From Mycobacterium lentiflavum (GTDB lineage: Bacteria; Actinomycetota; Actinomycetes; Mycobacteriales; Mycobacteriaceae), in assembly GCF_022374895.2 (NCBI RefSeq), contig NZ_CP092423.2, forward strand, positions 4,712,001-4,776,000: 64,000 nucleotides of DNA, given 5' to 3'. The first letter of the stretch is position 1. Every line of letters begins with the position of its first letter. Shown here piece by piece: positions 30,078-38,642 of the stretch. A model generated the notes under the pieces. That model was given only the letters and a program-made list of their open reading frames with translations, did no database searches and had not been told where the DNA came from. Position numbers and translations under genes: made by a program.

Positions 30078-31634
30078 TCAACTGTTAGTTGAGCTGGTGT
30101 TGTCGCGCGGGATGTCAAGGGTTGCAATCGGGTACAGACCCGAACCGTCGCGTCCGTCGCGAGCCAGCGCCATCGGCCCGTAGTTGACCACGTGCGAGGC
30201 GCCCGGCTTGTGTTGTTGCCAGTCCACCGAGGCGCGCAGCGTGTAGTGCCCGGGCGCCAACCCGGACAGGTCGACGTGCACGGTCTCGGCGGACGACGCC
30301 GGGACCGCCTCCTCCCGCGAGGGACTGGAATCGTCGTGCACCAATGTCTTCAGGTTGACCGTGGCAGGCAGCGTGCGAACCACCGCACCGGTGGAGTCGA
30401 CCAGCTTGTAGTTGGGCGCCCACTGCTCGGTAACGGCCGCCGCGCCGTAGTTCGTCCACTCCACCGAGATGGCCGCGACCTTGCCTTGAATCGATTGCGA
30501 TCCCGGTTTGGCCTCGACCGAATACCGGTAGCCGGCAGCAGCATTGGCCTGCGCCCACAACGCATACAGCTTGGGGTCCATCGCCGATGTCGAATCCCGG
30601 TCCGGGAAGTTCGCGCTCGACGTCATCGACACGTGGTATTTGACGACGTCGTGCAGCCCCTTCTCGTAGTAGCCCTTCGAGTCGGCCCCACCGGGCAGGG
30701 AGCACCATTCGGTGATCACCGGCGCGGAGCGCAGTCGCAGCTTGATCGCGTTGACGACCGCGTCGTTGTTCCGGACGTACTGGGAGTCACCGGACTCGGC
30801 CCAGCCGGGCAGCGGCGATCCGACGCCGAGGCAATCCGAGCGGATGCCGACCGGGGCGGACAGCTTCCTGGTGACATCGTCGGAGAGCAGTTCGCGCACG
30901 ATCTCCGGGTTCTGCGGCGCCACCACCAACTGGGTGTGGCCGAAGGCGTTGACGTTCGCCGCGACCAGCTGCCGGATCGACGAGCCGCTGATGCCCTGGT
31001 CCCGAAACTGGTTGTATCCGGAGAATTCGAAGACGCTGAGCCGCTCGTCGCCGTCGTAGCGGCGGCCCAGCGCGGCGACCAGCCGGCCGAATGCGTCGAG
31101 GTAGTGCGGGTCGTCCCAGTTCGGCACCACCTGCGGGACCCCGGGGCTGTTCGGTGGCGGGGGGTAGCTGGTGGTTAGCGGCCGCGCCCAGTCGGGGACG
31201 GCAATGCCGGTGCCGTTGGGGACGGGGCTGTAGGCGGAGATACGCAGGGCGAGCCGCATGTTGCGGCTGGCCAGCTTGTTCAGCGCGTCGTCGATCGTGC
31301 TGAAGTCGAACTTGCGGTCATCGGGCGCCTCGGGCGGCAGCGTGGCGGGATCGGTGGGCTGCAACTGCCGCCACGAGATCTGCATGCTGGCGTCGTAGGA
31401 CGCCGGCCACGCCGGGTAGCGCTGCTGGGCGGGATTGCCCTGCGGGAAAAGCGGATTCATCAAGTCTTCGTACTGGCCGCGCAGCGGGTTCGGGATGTCC
31501 GCCACGCTGGGCGGGATGGCCGGGCTGACCATGGCCGACAACGGCCCGGGGCTGTTGTGACCACCACAGCCGCTCAACACGAGCACCGCGCAGGCGCCAA
31601 CCGCCGCCGCGCGTCTGCTCAGTGTCCGGACCAC
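30078..31634 (-). CDS. glycosidase-like lipoprotein, Rv1006-type (copy 2)
   Basis: 518 residues, clearly paralogous to the copy at 26.4-28.1 kb over its whole length. The lipobox is LVLSGC. It shares PNPLRGQYEDL, PLFPQGNPAQQRYPAWP and the C-terminal APGHYTLRASVDWQQHKP. It lacks the extra loop that copy 1 has near residue 240. Because M. tuberculosis has one such gene (Rv1006) beside pabB, this copy nearer pabB may be the ancestral one. It is presumably anchored to the outer face of the plasma membrane. The start codon is GTG. Confidence 0.72.
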   Translation of the reverse strand: MVRTLSRRAAAVGACAVLVLSGCGGHNSPGPLSAMVSPAIPPSVADIPNPLRGQYEDLMNPLFPQGNPAQQRYPAWPASYDASMQISWRQLQPTDPATLPPEAPDDRKFDFSTIDDALNKLASRNMRLALRISAYSPVPNGTGIAVPDWARPLTTSYPPPPNSPGVPQVVPNWDDPHYLDAFGRLVAALGRRYDGDERLSVFEFSGYNQFRDQGISGSSIRQLVAANVNAFGHTQLVVAPQNPEIVRELLSDDVTRKLSAPVGIRSDCLGVGSPLPGWAESGDSQYVRNNDAVVNAIKLRLRSAPVITEWCSLPGGADSKGYYEKGLHDVVKYHVSMTSSANFPDRDSTSAMDPKLYALWAQANAAAGYRYSVEAKPGSQSIQGKVAAISVEWTNYGAAAVTEQWAPNYKLVDSTGAVVRTLPATVNLKTLVHDDSSPSREEAVPASSAETVHVDLSGLAPGHYTLRASVDWQQHKPGASHVVNYGPMALARDGRDGSGLYPIATLDIPRDNTSSTNS

Positions 31635-31669
31635 CTTGCGATGCTAGAGGGATGCGCGCCGGGGTGTGA

Positions 31670-31685
31670 CTGGCGGCTCCGCCAG
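31670..31685. repeat. 16-bp hairpin in divergent gap
   Basis: CTGGCGG and CCGCCAG flank a 2-bp centre, making a perfect 7-bp stem between the lipoprotein gene (leftward) and the FkbM gene (rightward). It has no T-run and is too far from gene ends to be an obvious terminator; it may be an operator. Nothing else is evident in 31635-31841. Confidence 0.3.
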
Positions 31686-31841
31686 CCGGCAAGTCGGGTG
31701 CTGGCAAGTAGATGCCGCACTCGCAAACATTGGCGTACCGCGGTTTCGGCTACGCTGACGGCTGACAAATTGCTGGCGACCCGCGGCGCCCGATTCCGTC
31801 TAGCTTGCGGACGCCGGAAGACACCACTGGAGACGCACGAA

Positions 31842-32636
31842 ATGCCCGTCGCACGCTCGGCCAAACGTTGGCTCGTGCCGGCGGCAACGGCTATTGCCCC
31901 CCAACTGTTCTGGCGGCGGAGGTATCGCGCCATGCAACGGCTGGGCCAATCCCGCCCGGACGTGCAGCTGGCGGCGTCGTTGTGCGATCCCAACCGGGTC
32001 TCCCTAGACATCGGAGCTGATGTCGGCGAGTTCACGGTCGCGATGTTAGCGGCGTCGCGGGCGGTAATCGCATTCGAACCCCGGCCCGCCCAGGCCCGCG
32101 CGCTGACGTCGATGTTCGACGCGGTCGGCGCCGACGTCCGGGTGGAAGCGGTGGCGCTATCCGACGAACCAGGCGTGATGAGCATGCGGGTGGTCGAATC
32201 CGAACCCGGTCGCAGCACCATCGACGCCGACAACAGCCTTGGCGACGTCGACAACGGCGGAATTCAGAGCATCGACGTGCCGGTCAAACGGCTCGATGAT
32301 CTGCACTTGGACAACGTCGGCCTGATCAAGATCGACGTGGAAGGCCACGAACTGGCGGTACTGCGCGGCGCCGTTGACACCCTCACCCGCAACCAGCCAA
32401 CAATTGTCGTGGAAGCCGAGGAACGTCATCACCCTGACGCCGTCGCCGGGATCACCCGGTTGTTGAGTGGGCTCGGCTACGTGGGTTACTTCGACGTCGA
32501 TGACGCCCGGCGGCCCATAGCGGAGTTCGACCCAACACGTCATCAGGACCCGGCAAACGTCGGCAGCCGCGAGAACGGCTGGGCGGCCCGCGGCACCTAC
32601 ATCAACAATTTCACCTTCTTTCCCAAGAGCTCCTAG
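31842..32636 (+). CDS. FkbM-family SAM methyltransferase
   Basis: 264 residues. SAM-binding motif I is SLDIGADVGEFTVAML, followed by VIAFEPRPAQARAL, and the FkbM signature is GLIKIDVEGHELAVLRGA near residue 170. FkbM enzymes O-methylate sugars or polyketide hydroxyls. Given its place beside the polysaccharide genes, sugar O-methylation is a reasonable guess. I chose ATG 31842 because upstream sequence in frame is not protein-like. Confidence 0.88.
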   Translation: MPVARSAKRWLVPAATAIAPQLFWRRRYRAMQRLGQSRPDVQLAASLCDPNRVSLDIGADVGEFTVAMLAASRAVIAFEPRPAQARALTSMFDAVGADVRVEAVALSDEPGVMSMRVVESEPGRSTIDADNSLGDVDNGGIQSIDVPVKRLDDLHLDNVGLIKIDVEGHELAVLRGAVDTLTRNQPTIVVEAEERHHPDAVAGITRLLSGLGYVGYFDVDDARRPIAEFDPTRHQDPANVGSRENGWAARGTYINNFTFFPKSS

Positions 32637-32697
32637 GCGGAGGTTGGTCCGTCCAGCTGAGCGCGTCAGTGATACAGCTCACATTCAACGGTCGAAT

Positions 32698-32724
32698 TGT
32701 CACGCCCCGCGGTCCTGCGGTGTC
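32698..32724 (+). promoter_or_regulatory. candidate ECF41-type promoter
   Basis: TGTCAC at 32698 and TGTC at 32721 are spaced 17 nt apart, about 39 nt before the FAD oxidoreductase start. ECF41 sigma factors are known to recognise TGTCACA and CGTC elements and usually drive their own neighbouring oxidoreductase operon, so this may be the autoregulated promoter of the pair that follows. The -10 element is only a partial match. Confidence 0.4.
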
Positions 32725-32762
32725 TCCAGGGCACAAGCCCGAAAGAGAAATAGGAGACAGCA

Positions 32763-33953
32763 ATGACCAACAGCACTCGTGTCGTCATCGTCGGCGGTGG
32801 ATACGCCGGCACCCTGGCGGCCAATCGGCTGCGGCAGCGGCCAGAACTCGAGATCACGCTGGTGAATCCCCGTCCGGTCTTCGTCGAGCGGATTCGCTTG
32901 CACCAACTGGTCGCCGGTACCGGCGCCGCGACGGCCGACTACGGGTCGCTGCTGGGTGACGGGATCCAGTTGGTCGTCGACGCCGTCGAGCGGATCGACA
33001 GCGCTGCCCGTCGCCTGGAGCTGACCTCGGGCGCCGCGCTGGATTACGACTACCTGATCTACGCCGTCGGCAGCACCGGCGCGGTGCCCGCCCAGCTATC
33101 GGTGCCCGGTGCCGCCGAATTCGCCCATTCGATCTGCGACCTGGAAAGCGCACAGCGGCTGCGCTACGTGCTGGCCGACCTGCCGCGCAATGCTCCGGTC
33201 ACCGTGGTCGGCGGCGGCTTGACCGGCATCGAAACGGCCTCCGAGCTGGCCGAGCAGGGCCGGCCGGTGACCCTGGTGTGCGGCGGCACGCTGGGGGCGT
33301 CGCTGAGCGCTCGGGGCCGGCGCTCGGTGACCAAGCAGCTGCGCCGGCTCGAGGTCACCAGCTGCGCATCGGTCGCCGTGAGCGAGGTCCGCTGGGACAG
33401 CGTGGTGCTCAGCGACGGCGCGGTGCTGCCCAGCGCGGCGACGGTGTGGACGGCCGGGTTCGCCGTGCCGGACCTGGCCGCCCGCAGCGGTCTGCGCACC
33501 GACGCGTTGGGGCGGCTGCTCACCGACGAGACGTTGACCAGCGTCGACGATGCGCGCATCGTCGCGGCCGGTGATGCCACCGCGCCCTCGGGCCGGCCGC
33601 TGCGGATGAGCTGCCAGGCCGCCGGGCCGTTGGGCGCCCAGGCCGCCGAGACGGTGCTCGCCCGGATCGCCGGCCACACCCCCACGCCGCTCAACCAGGC
33701 GTTCGTCGGCCAGTGCATCAGCATCGGCCGCACCGGCGGCACGCTGCAGTTCGCGCGCACCGACGACACCCCGGTGAACCTGGCCTTGGGCGGCCGGACC
33801 GCCGCCGCGATCAAGGAAAGAATCTGCCGGGGCACGCTGTGGGCCATCCGGCGCGAGGCCGCCAAACCGGGCTCGTACTTCTGGCTCAAGGGCGGTAGCC
33901 GGCCTGCTCAAGAGACCGGGCAACCGGCCGACGAGCAGGTCGCGATCAAATGA
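32763..33953 (+). CDS. FAD-dependent pyridine nucleotide-disulfide family oxidoreductase
   Basis: 396 residues, NDH-2-like. The FAD fold begins VVIVGGGYAGTLAANRL, the NAD(P) fold has VTVVGGGLTGIETASELAEQG, and the second FAD motif is DARIVAAGDATAP. No redox-active CxxC is visible. GGAG precedes the ATG. Its stop overlaps the start of the sigma-factor gene (ATGA). ECF41 operons commonly pair the sigma factor with an oxidoreductase of this kind, so it is the likely main target. The substrate is unknown. Confidence 0.9.
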   Translation: MTNSTRVVIVGGGYAGTLAANRLRQRPELEITLVNPRPVFVERIRLHQLVAGTGAATADYGSLLGDGIQLVVDAVERIDSAARRLELTSGAALDYDYLIYAVGSTGAVPAQLSVPGAAEFAHSICDLESAQRLRYVLADLPRNAPVTVVGGGLTGIETASELAEQGRPVTLVCGGTLGASLSARGRRSVTKQLRRLEVTSCASVAVSEVRWDSVVLSDGAVLPSAATVWTAGFAVPDLAARSGLRTDALGRLLTDETLTSVDDARIVAAGDATAPSGRPLRMSCQAAGPLGAQAAETVLARIAGHTPTPLNQAFVGQCISIGRTGGTLQFARTDDTPVNLALGGRTAAAIKERICRGTLWAIRREAAKPGSYFWLKGGSRPAQETGQPADEQVAIK

Positions 33954-34843
33954 TCGCGACCTGCGAGCATGCGCAGCGATTCACGCTGTTGCGCCCGTTG
34001 CTGTTCACCATCGCCTACGAAATCCTCGGCTCGGCCACCGAGGCCGACGATGTATTGCAGGACAGCTACCTGCGGTGGGCGGACGTCGACCTGTCGACGG
34101 TGCACGACACCAAGTCGTATCTGGCCCAGCTGGTGACCCGCCAGGCGCTCAACGCGTTGCGGGCCGGCGCCCGTCGCCGCGAGGAGTACGTCGGGCCGTG
34201 GCTGCCCGAGCCGTTGCTGCTCGACGACCAGGACCCGTCGACCGATGTCGTTCTGGCGGAATCGGTTTCGATGGCCATGCTGGTGCTGCTGGAAACGCTG
34301 AGCCCGGACGAGCGAGCGGTGTTCGTGCTGCGCGAGGTGTTCGGTTTCGACTACGGCGAGATCGCCGACGCGGTGGGCAAACCGGCGCCGACGGTCCGCC
34401 AGGTCGCACACCGGGCCCGCGAGCACGTGCGGGCGCGGCGCAAGCGCTTCGATGCTGACCCGCACCGCAACGCCGAGATCACCGCGCAGTTCCTGGCCAC
34501 CGCGGCCAGCGGCGACGTCGACGGGCTGATGGCGATGCTGGCGCCGGACGCCACCTGGATGGCCGACAGCGGCGGCAAGGTGTCCGCGGCCCGACGGCCG
34601 GTCGTCGGGGCCGACCGGGTGGCCCGCGCCGTCGCCGGGCTGATGCGCAAGGCCGCGGCCGTGCTGCGCGCGGAGATGGTGACCTGCAACAGCGCCCCGG
34701 CGGTGCTGCTGTACCTCGGCGACCACCTCGAGGGCGTGATCACGCTGGAGATCATCGGCGAGAAGATCACCAACTTCTACGTGATGCGTAACCCGGACAA
34801 GCTGGTCGCGGTAGCGACCGCGCGCGACATCAGCCGCGGCTGA
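33950..34843 (+). CDS. ECF sigma factor, ECF41 group with SnoaL-like C-terminus
   Basis: 297 residues. Sigma region 2 has LLFTIAYEILGSATEADDVLQD and region 4 has SPDERAVFVLREVFGFDYGEIADAVGK (in parts). The extension of about 120 residues is SnoaL-like and carries DSGGK (variant of the DGGGR motif) and an exact NPDKL near the end. These two motifs define ECF41, in which the C-terminal domain itself modulates sigma activity in place of an anti-sigma factor. No anti-sigma gene is adjacent, as expected. The start overlaps the oxidoreductase stop. Confidence 0.92.
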   Translation: MIATCEHAQRFTLLRPLLFTIAYEILGSATEADDVLQDSYLRWADVDLSTVHDTKSYLAQLVTRQALNALRAGARRREEYVGPWLPEPLLLDDQDPSTDVVLAESVSMAMLVLLETLSPDERAVFVLREVFGFDYGEIADAVGKPAPTVRQVAHRAREHVRARRKRFDADPHRNAEITAQFLATAASGDVDGLMAMLAPDATWMADSGGKVSAARRPVVGADRVARAVAGLMRKAAAVLRAEMVTCNSAPAVLLYLGDHLEGVITLEIIGEKITNFYVMRNPDKLVAVATARDISRG

Positions 34844-34891
34844 GTCGCGGAGCTCTGGGCGCGAAAATTCACCTTCTGTCAAGCTAGGGCG

Positions 34892-36145
34892 GTGCGGATT
34901 GACCGGCTTCCCAACCTCGGCGAGGCACCCGGTGTGCTGCGCGCGGTCGGGGATGGCGCCCGCCGACTCGGCTTACCCCCGCCCGCGGCACTGACCGGCG
35001 AGTGGTTCGGTGCGCTGGCGGTGATCGCGCCGAGCCTGGCCGTGGGCCCGGTGGATCCGGCGGGTGCCTTTGCGGTTCCGATGAGCTCGCAGACCCACGA
35101 GTCGCCCGCCGTGGGCGGTGGCTGGGTCGGCTACCTGTCCTATCCGGACGCCGGCGCCGACGGGCGGCCGCATCGCATCCCCGAGGCCGCGGGCGGCTGG
35201 ACCGACTGCGTGTTGCGCCGCGACCGCGAGGGGCGGTGGTGGTACGAGAGCCTGTCCGGGGCGCCGATGCCGCGATGGCTGACCGCCGCGCTGGCCGCCA
35301 AGCCGGGGCCGGCGCGTGCATGCCGGATCGACTGGGACGTGGCCGATCGCGAGGCGCACCGCGGCGCGGTGCTGGCGTGCCTGGAGGCGATTCGTGCGGG
35401 CGAGGTCTATCAGGCGTGCGTGTGCACCCGGTTTACCGGGACGGTCACCGGGTGCTCGCTGGACTTCTTCGTCGACGGCGTCGCGCGCACGTCACCGGCC
35501 CGCGCCGCCTACCTCGCCGGCCCCCGCGGTGCGGTGGCGTCGCTGTCGCCGGAACTGTTTCTGCGCCGTCACGGCAGCGTCGTGATGTCGAGCCCGATCA
35601 AGGGCACCCTGCCGCTGGACGCCTGGCCGTCGGCGCTGCGCGCCTCGCCGAAAGAGGTGGCCGAGAACATCATGATCGTCGACCTGGTTCGCAACGACCT
35701 GGGCCGGGTGGCGCTCACCGGCACCGTCAAGGTGCCCGAGCTGCTGGTGGTGCGGCGCGCGCCGGGCGTGTGGCACCTGGTGTCGACGGTGTCGGCCCAG
35801 GTGCCCGCCGAGCTGCCCACATCGGCACTCCTGGATGCCGCCTTCCCGCCCGCCTCGGTCACCGGCACCCCCAAACATCGCGCCCGCCAACTGATTTCGC
35901 AGTGGGAATCGCATCGTCGCGGGATATATTGCGGCACAATCGGTTTGGCGTCACCCATCGCCGGATGTGAGCTCAACGTCGCGATCCGCACCGTGGAGTT
36001 CGACGACGCGGGCACCGCGGTGCTGGGCGTCGGCGGCGGGATCACCGCCGATTCCAACCCCGACGCCGAATGGCAGGAATGCCTGCACAAGGCGGCTCCC
36101 GTCGTCGGGGCGCCGTGCCCAGCCGCCGCGGCCGGCGTGGGTTAG
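34892..36145 (+). CDS. pabB: aminodeoxychorismate synthase component I
   Basis: 417-residue chorismate-utilising enzyme making 4-amino-4-deoxychorismate for folate. Core motifs are GEVYQACVCTRF, SPELFLRR, SSPIKGTLPLD with the PIKGT Lys used by PabB enzymes, ENIMIVDLVRNDLG and SVTGTPKHRA. It is shorter than some annotated mycobacterial PabB proteins at the N-terminus; GTG 34892 is the first clear start. Its stop overlaps the stop of rsmI on the other strand (the TTAG at 36142-36145). The order is as in M. tuberculosis. Confidence 0.92.
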   Translation: MRIDRLPNLGEAPGVLRAVGDGARRLGLPPPAALTGEWFGALAVIAPSLAVGPVDPAGAFAVPMSSQTHESPAVGGGWVGYLSYPDAGADGRPHRIPEAAGGWTDCVLRRDREGRWWYESLSGAPMPRWLTAALAAKPGPARACRIDWDVADREAHRGAVLACLEAIRAGEVYQACVCTRFTGTVTGCSLDFFVDGVARTSPARAAYLAGPRGAVASLSPELFLRRHGSVVMSSPIKGTLPLDAWPSALRASPKEVAENIMIVDLVRNDLGRVALTGTVKVPELLVVRRAPGVWHLVSTVSAQVPAELPTSALLDAAFPPASVTGTPKHRARQLISQWESHRRGIYCGTIGLASPIAGCELNVAIRTVEFDDAGTAVLGVGGGITADSNPDAEWQECLHKAAPVVGAPCPAAAAGVG

Positions 36146-36981
36146 TCCTCGCGGCGCGACCGCAGCACCTCGTCGTAGAGCTGTCGCGAGCGCACGGCCG
36201 GATGGGCCGCGGCCACCTCGTTACAGGCGTCCTTGACGCGAACCCCGTCGGCGACGAGCTCGCGCACCCGAGCCACCAGCGACGCCACGTCGGCGGGCGG
36301 CGTCGCGCCACCCAGCACGACGGTGATCTCACCGAGCACGCCGTCGGCCGCCCAGGCCGCCAGCTCCTCAAGCGATCCGCGCACCACTTCCTCGTGCACC
36401 TTGGTCAACTCCCGGCAGATCGCCGCGGGACGCGCACCGCCGAGCTGCTCGACGGCATCACTCAGACACGCCGCCAGCCGGCGCGGCGACTCGAAGAACA
36501 CGCACGTGCGGCGCTCGTCGGCCAGCGAGGCCAGCCAGGTTTTGCGCGCCCCGCTCTTGCGCGGCGCGAAACCCTCGAAGCAGAACTTTTCCGCCGGCAG
36601 ACCGGACACGGCCAGCGCCGTCGTCACCGCGGACGGCCCGGGCAAGCACGTCACTGCGACGCCGGCGTCGACACACGCCGCGACCATCCGGTAGCCGGGG
36701 TCGCTGATCAGCGGCATTCCGGCGTCGCTGACCACCAGCACCATCGCACCGGCCTTGATCTCGTCGACCAGCGCCGGCACCCGGGTGGCCTCGACCTGAT
36801 CGAACATGCTGACCACCTTGCCGGTGATCGCGACGCCGAGCGCCTTGGCCAGCGTTCGCACCCGCCGGGTGTCCTCGGCCGCCACCACATCGGCCTCGCC
36901 GAGCGCCTTGATCAGCCGCGGCGAGGCATCCGACGGCTGGCCCAGCGGGGTCGCACCGAGCAACAGGCGACCGTGGGACAT
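36142..36981 (-). CDS. rsmI: 16S rRNA C1402 2'-O-ribose methyltransferase
   Basis: 279-residue tetrapyrrole-methylase-fold enzyme. Motifs are GRLLLGATPLGQPSDAS, VVAAEDTRRVRTLAKAL, LVVSDAGMPLISDPGY, LPGPSAVTTALAVSGLP and the C-terminal helical domain with KVHEEVVRGSLEEL. The ATG at 36981 begins MSHGRLLLG, the usual mycobacterial start. It is divergent from pmt with 25 bp between starts, so their promoters overlap. Confidence 0.93.
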   Translation of the reverse strand: MSHGRLLLGATPLGQPSDASPRLIKALGEADVVAAEDTRRVRTLAKALGVAITGKVVSMFDQVEATRVPALVDEIKAGAMVLVVSDAGMPLISDPGYRMVAACVDAGVAVTCLPGPSAVTTALAVSGLPAEKFCFEGFAPRKSGARKTWLASLADERRTCVFFESPRRLAACLSDAVEQLGGARPAAICRELTKVHEEVVRGSLEELAAWAADGVLGEITVVLGGATPPADVASLVARVRELVADGVRVKDACNEVAAAHPAVRSRQLYDEVLRSRRED

Positions 36982-37006
36982 GACCGACAGCCTACGATCG
37001 ACACCG

Positions 37007-38563
37007 ATGCCTGCCCCGCCCAGCGAAGCCTCCGTGCCAACCGAAGAGCGCGCCGTGCCCGTCGTCAGCCCGGGGCCATTGATCCCGGTCGCCGATTTCG
37101 GGCCCGTCGACACCATCCGTGGCTGGGTGGTCACCGGCATCATCACCTTGCTGGCGGCCATCACCCGATTCGTCAACCTGGGCTCGCCGACCGATGCCGG
37201 CACCCCGATATTCGACGAGAAGCACTACGCGCCGCAGGCTTGGCAGGCGCTGCACAACCACGGCGTGGAGGACAACCCCGGGTTCGGCCTGGTGGTCCAC
37301 CCGCCGGTCGGCAAACAAATGATCGCGATCGGCGAGGCGATCTTCGGCTACAACGGGGTGGGCTGGCGGTTCACCGGCGCACTGCTCGGCGTCGTCATGG
37401 TGCTGCTGGTGATGCGTATCGTGCGCAGGATCAGCCGCTCGACGCTGGTGGGCGCGATCGCCGGGATGCTGTGCATCTGCGACGGCGTCAGCTTCGTCGC
37501 CTCCCGCACCGCGCTGCTCGACGGCATCCTCGTCTTCTTCGTGGTCGCCGCGTTCGGCGCGCTGATCGTCGACCGCGACGAGGTGCGACGGCGAATGCAC
37601 GTGGCGCTGCTGGAAGGCCGCAACACCGCAACCGAGTGGGGCCCGCGCCTCGGCGTGCGCTGGTGGCGGTTCCTGGCGGGCGTCATGCTCGGATTGGCTT
37701 GCGGGACAAAGTGGTCCGGCCTCTACTTCGTGGTGTTCTTCGGTTTGATGTCGCTGGCGTTCGACGTGGCGGCCCGCCGGCAGTATCAGGTGAACCGGCC
37801 CTGGCTGGGAACGCTGCGGCGCGACTTCGTCCCCACCGGATACGCGCTGGGGTTGGTCCCGATCGCGGTGTACCTGGCCAGCTATGCGCCGTGGTTCGCG
37901 TCCGAGACCGCGATCGAGCGGCACGAGGTGGGCCAGACGATCGGCCCGCACAGCGACTTCCCGTTCCCCGACGCCCTGCGCTCGCTGTGGCACTACAGCG
38001 CCAAGGCGCTGGAATTCCATGCGGGCCTGACGAATTCGGCGGGCAACTACCACCCGTGGGAATCCAAGCCGTGGAGCTGGCCGATGTCGTTGCGGCCGGT
38101 GCTGTACGCGATCGATCAGCAGAACGTCGGCGGCTGCGGCGCGCAGTCGTGCGTGAAGGCGGAGATGCTGGTCGGCACGCCCGCGATGTGGTGGCTGGCG
38201 GTGCCGGTGCTGCTCTATGCGTGCTGGCGCGCGTTCGTCCGGCGCGACTGGCGTTACGCCGTCGTCCTGGTCGGCTACTGCGCCGGGTGGCTGCCGTGGT
38301 TCGCCGACATCGACCGGCAGATGTACTTCTTCTACGCGGCGACCATGGCGCCGTTCCTGGTGATGGGCATCGCACTGATCTGCGGTGACATTCTCTATTC
38401 CCCGGGCCAGAGCGCGGAACGCCGGACGCTGGGCCTCATCGTGGTGTCCGGCTACGTCGCCCTGGTGGTGACCAACTTCGCCTGGCTGTTCCCGGTGCTC
38501 ACCGGTATGCCCATTTCGCAACAGACCTGGGACATGGAGATCTGGCTGCCCAGCTGGCGCTAG
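37007..38563 (+). CDS. pmt: protein O-mannosyltransferase
   Basis: 518-residue polytopic GT39 enzyme that transfers mannose from polyprenyl phosphomannose to secreted proteins. The catalytic Asp-Glu pair is in the first external loop (TPIFDEKHYAPQAW). The RTALLDGILVFF helix and about 10-11 further membrane segments follow. TACGAT lies 8 nt before ATG 37007, supporting a leaderless start there over an in-frame ATG at 36980. It corresponds in position to Rv1002c. Targets would include lipoproteins such as those encoded nearby. Confidence 0.93.
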   Translation: MPAPPSEASVPTEERAVPVVSPGPLIPVADFGPVDTIRGWVVTGIITLLAAITRFVNLGSPTDAGTPIFDEKHYAPQAWQALHNHGVEDNPGFGLVVHPPVGKQMIAIGEAIFGYNGVGWRFTGALLGVVMVLLVMRIVRRISRSTLVGAIAGMLCICDGVSFVASRTALLDGILVFFVVAAFGALIVDRDEVRRRMHVALLEGRNTATEWGPRLGVRWWRFLAGVMLGLACGTKWSGLYFVVFFGLMSLAFDVAARRQYQVNRPWLGTLRRDFVPTGYALGLVPIAVYLASYAPWFASETAIERHEVGQTIGPHSDFPFPDALRSLWHYSAKALEFHAGLTNSAGNYHPWESKPWSWPMSLRPVLYAIDQQNVGGCGAQSCVKAEMLVGTPAMWWLAVPVLLYACWRAFVRRDWRYAVVLVGYCAGWLPWFADIDRQMYFFYAATMAPFLVMGIALICGDILYSPGQSAERRTLGLIVVSGYVALVVTNFAWLFPVLTGMPISQQTWDMEIWLPSWR

Positions 38564-38572
38564 CGGCTTTCT

Positions 38573-38637
38573 GCGTCGAGACTGCCGCTACGGCGGTGAT
38601 TTCGCGTCATCCACAACGCTGGCGGCAATCTCGACGC
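38573..38637. terminator. long inverted repeat between convergent pmt and arcA
   Basis: A 16-nt left arm (38573-38588, GCGTCGAGACTGCCGC) pairs with 38622-38637 with a single mismatch, and the flanks TTTC/GAAA extend the symmetry. The arms enclose a 33-nt loop. It sits exactly between two converging stops, so it could end transcription from both sides. It could also be a copy of a dispersed mycobacterial repeat. Confidence 0.55.
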
Positions 38638-38642
38638 GAAAA

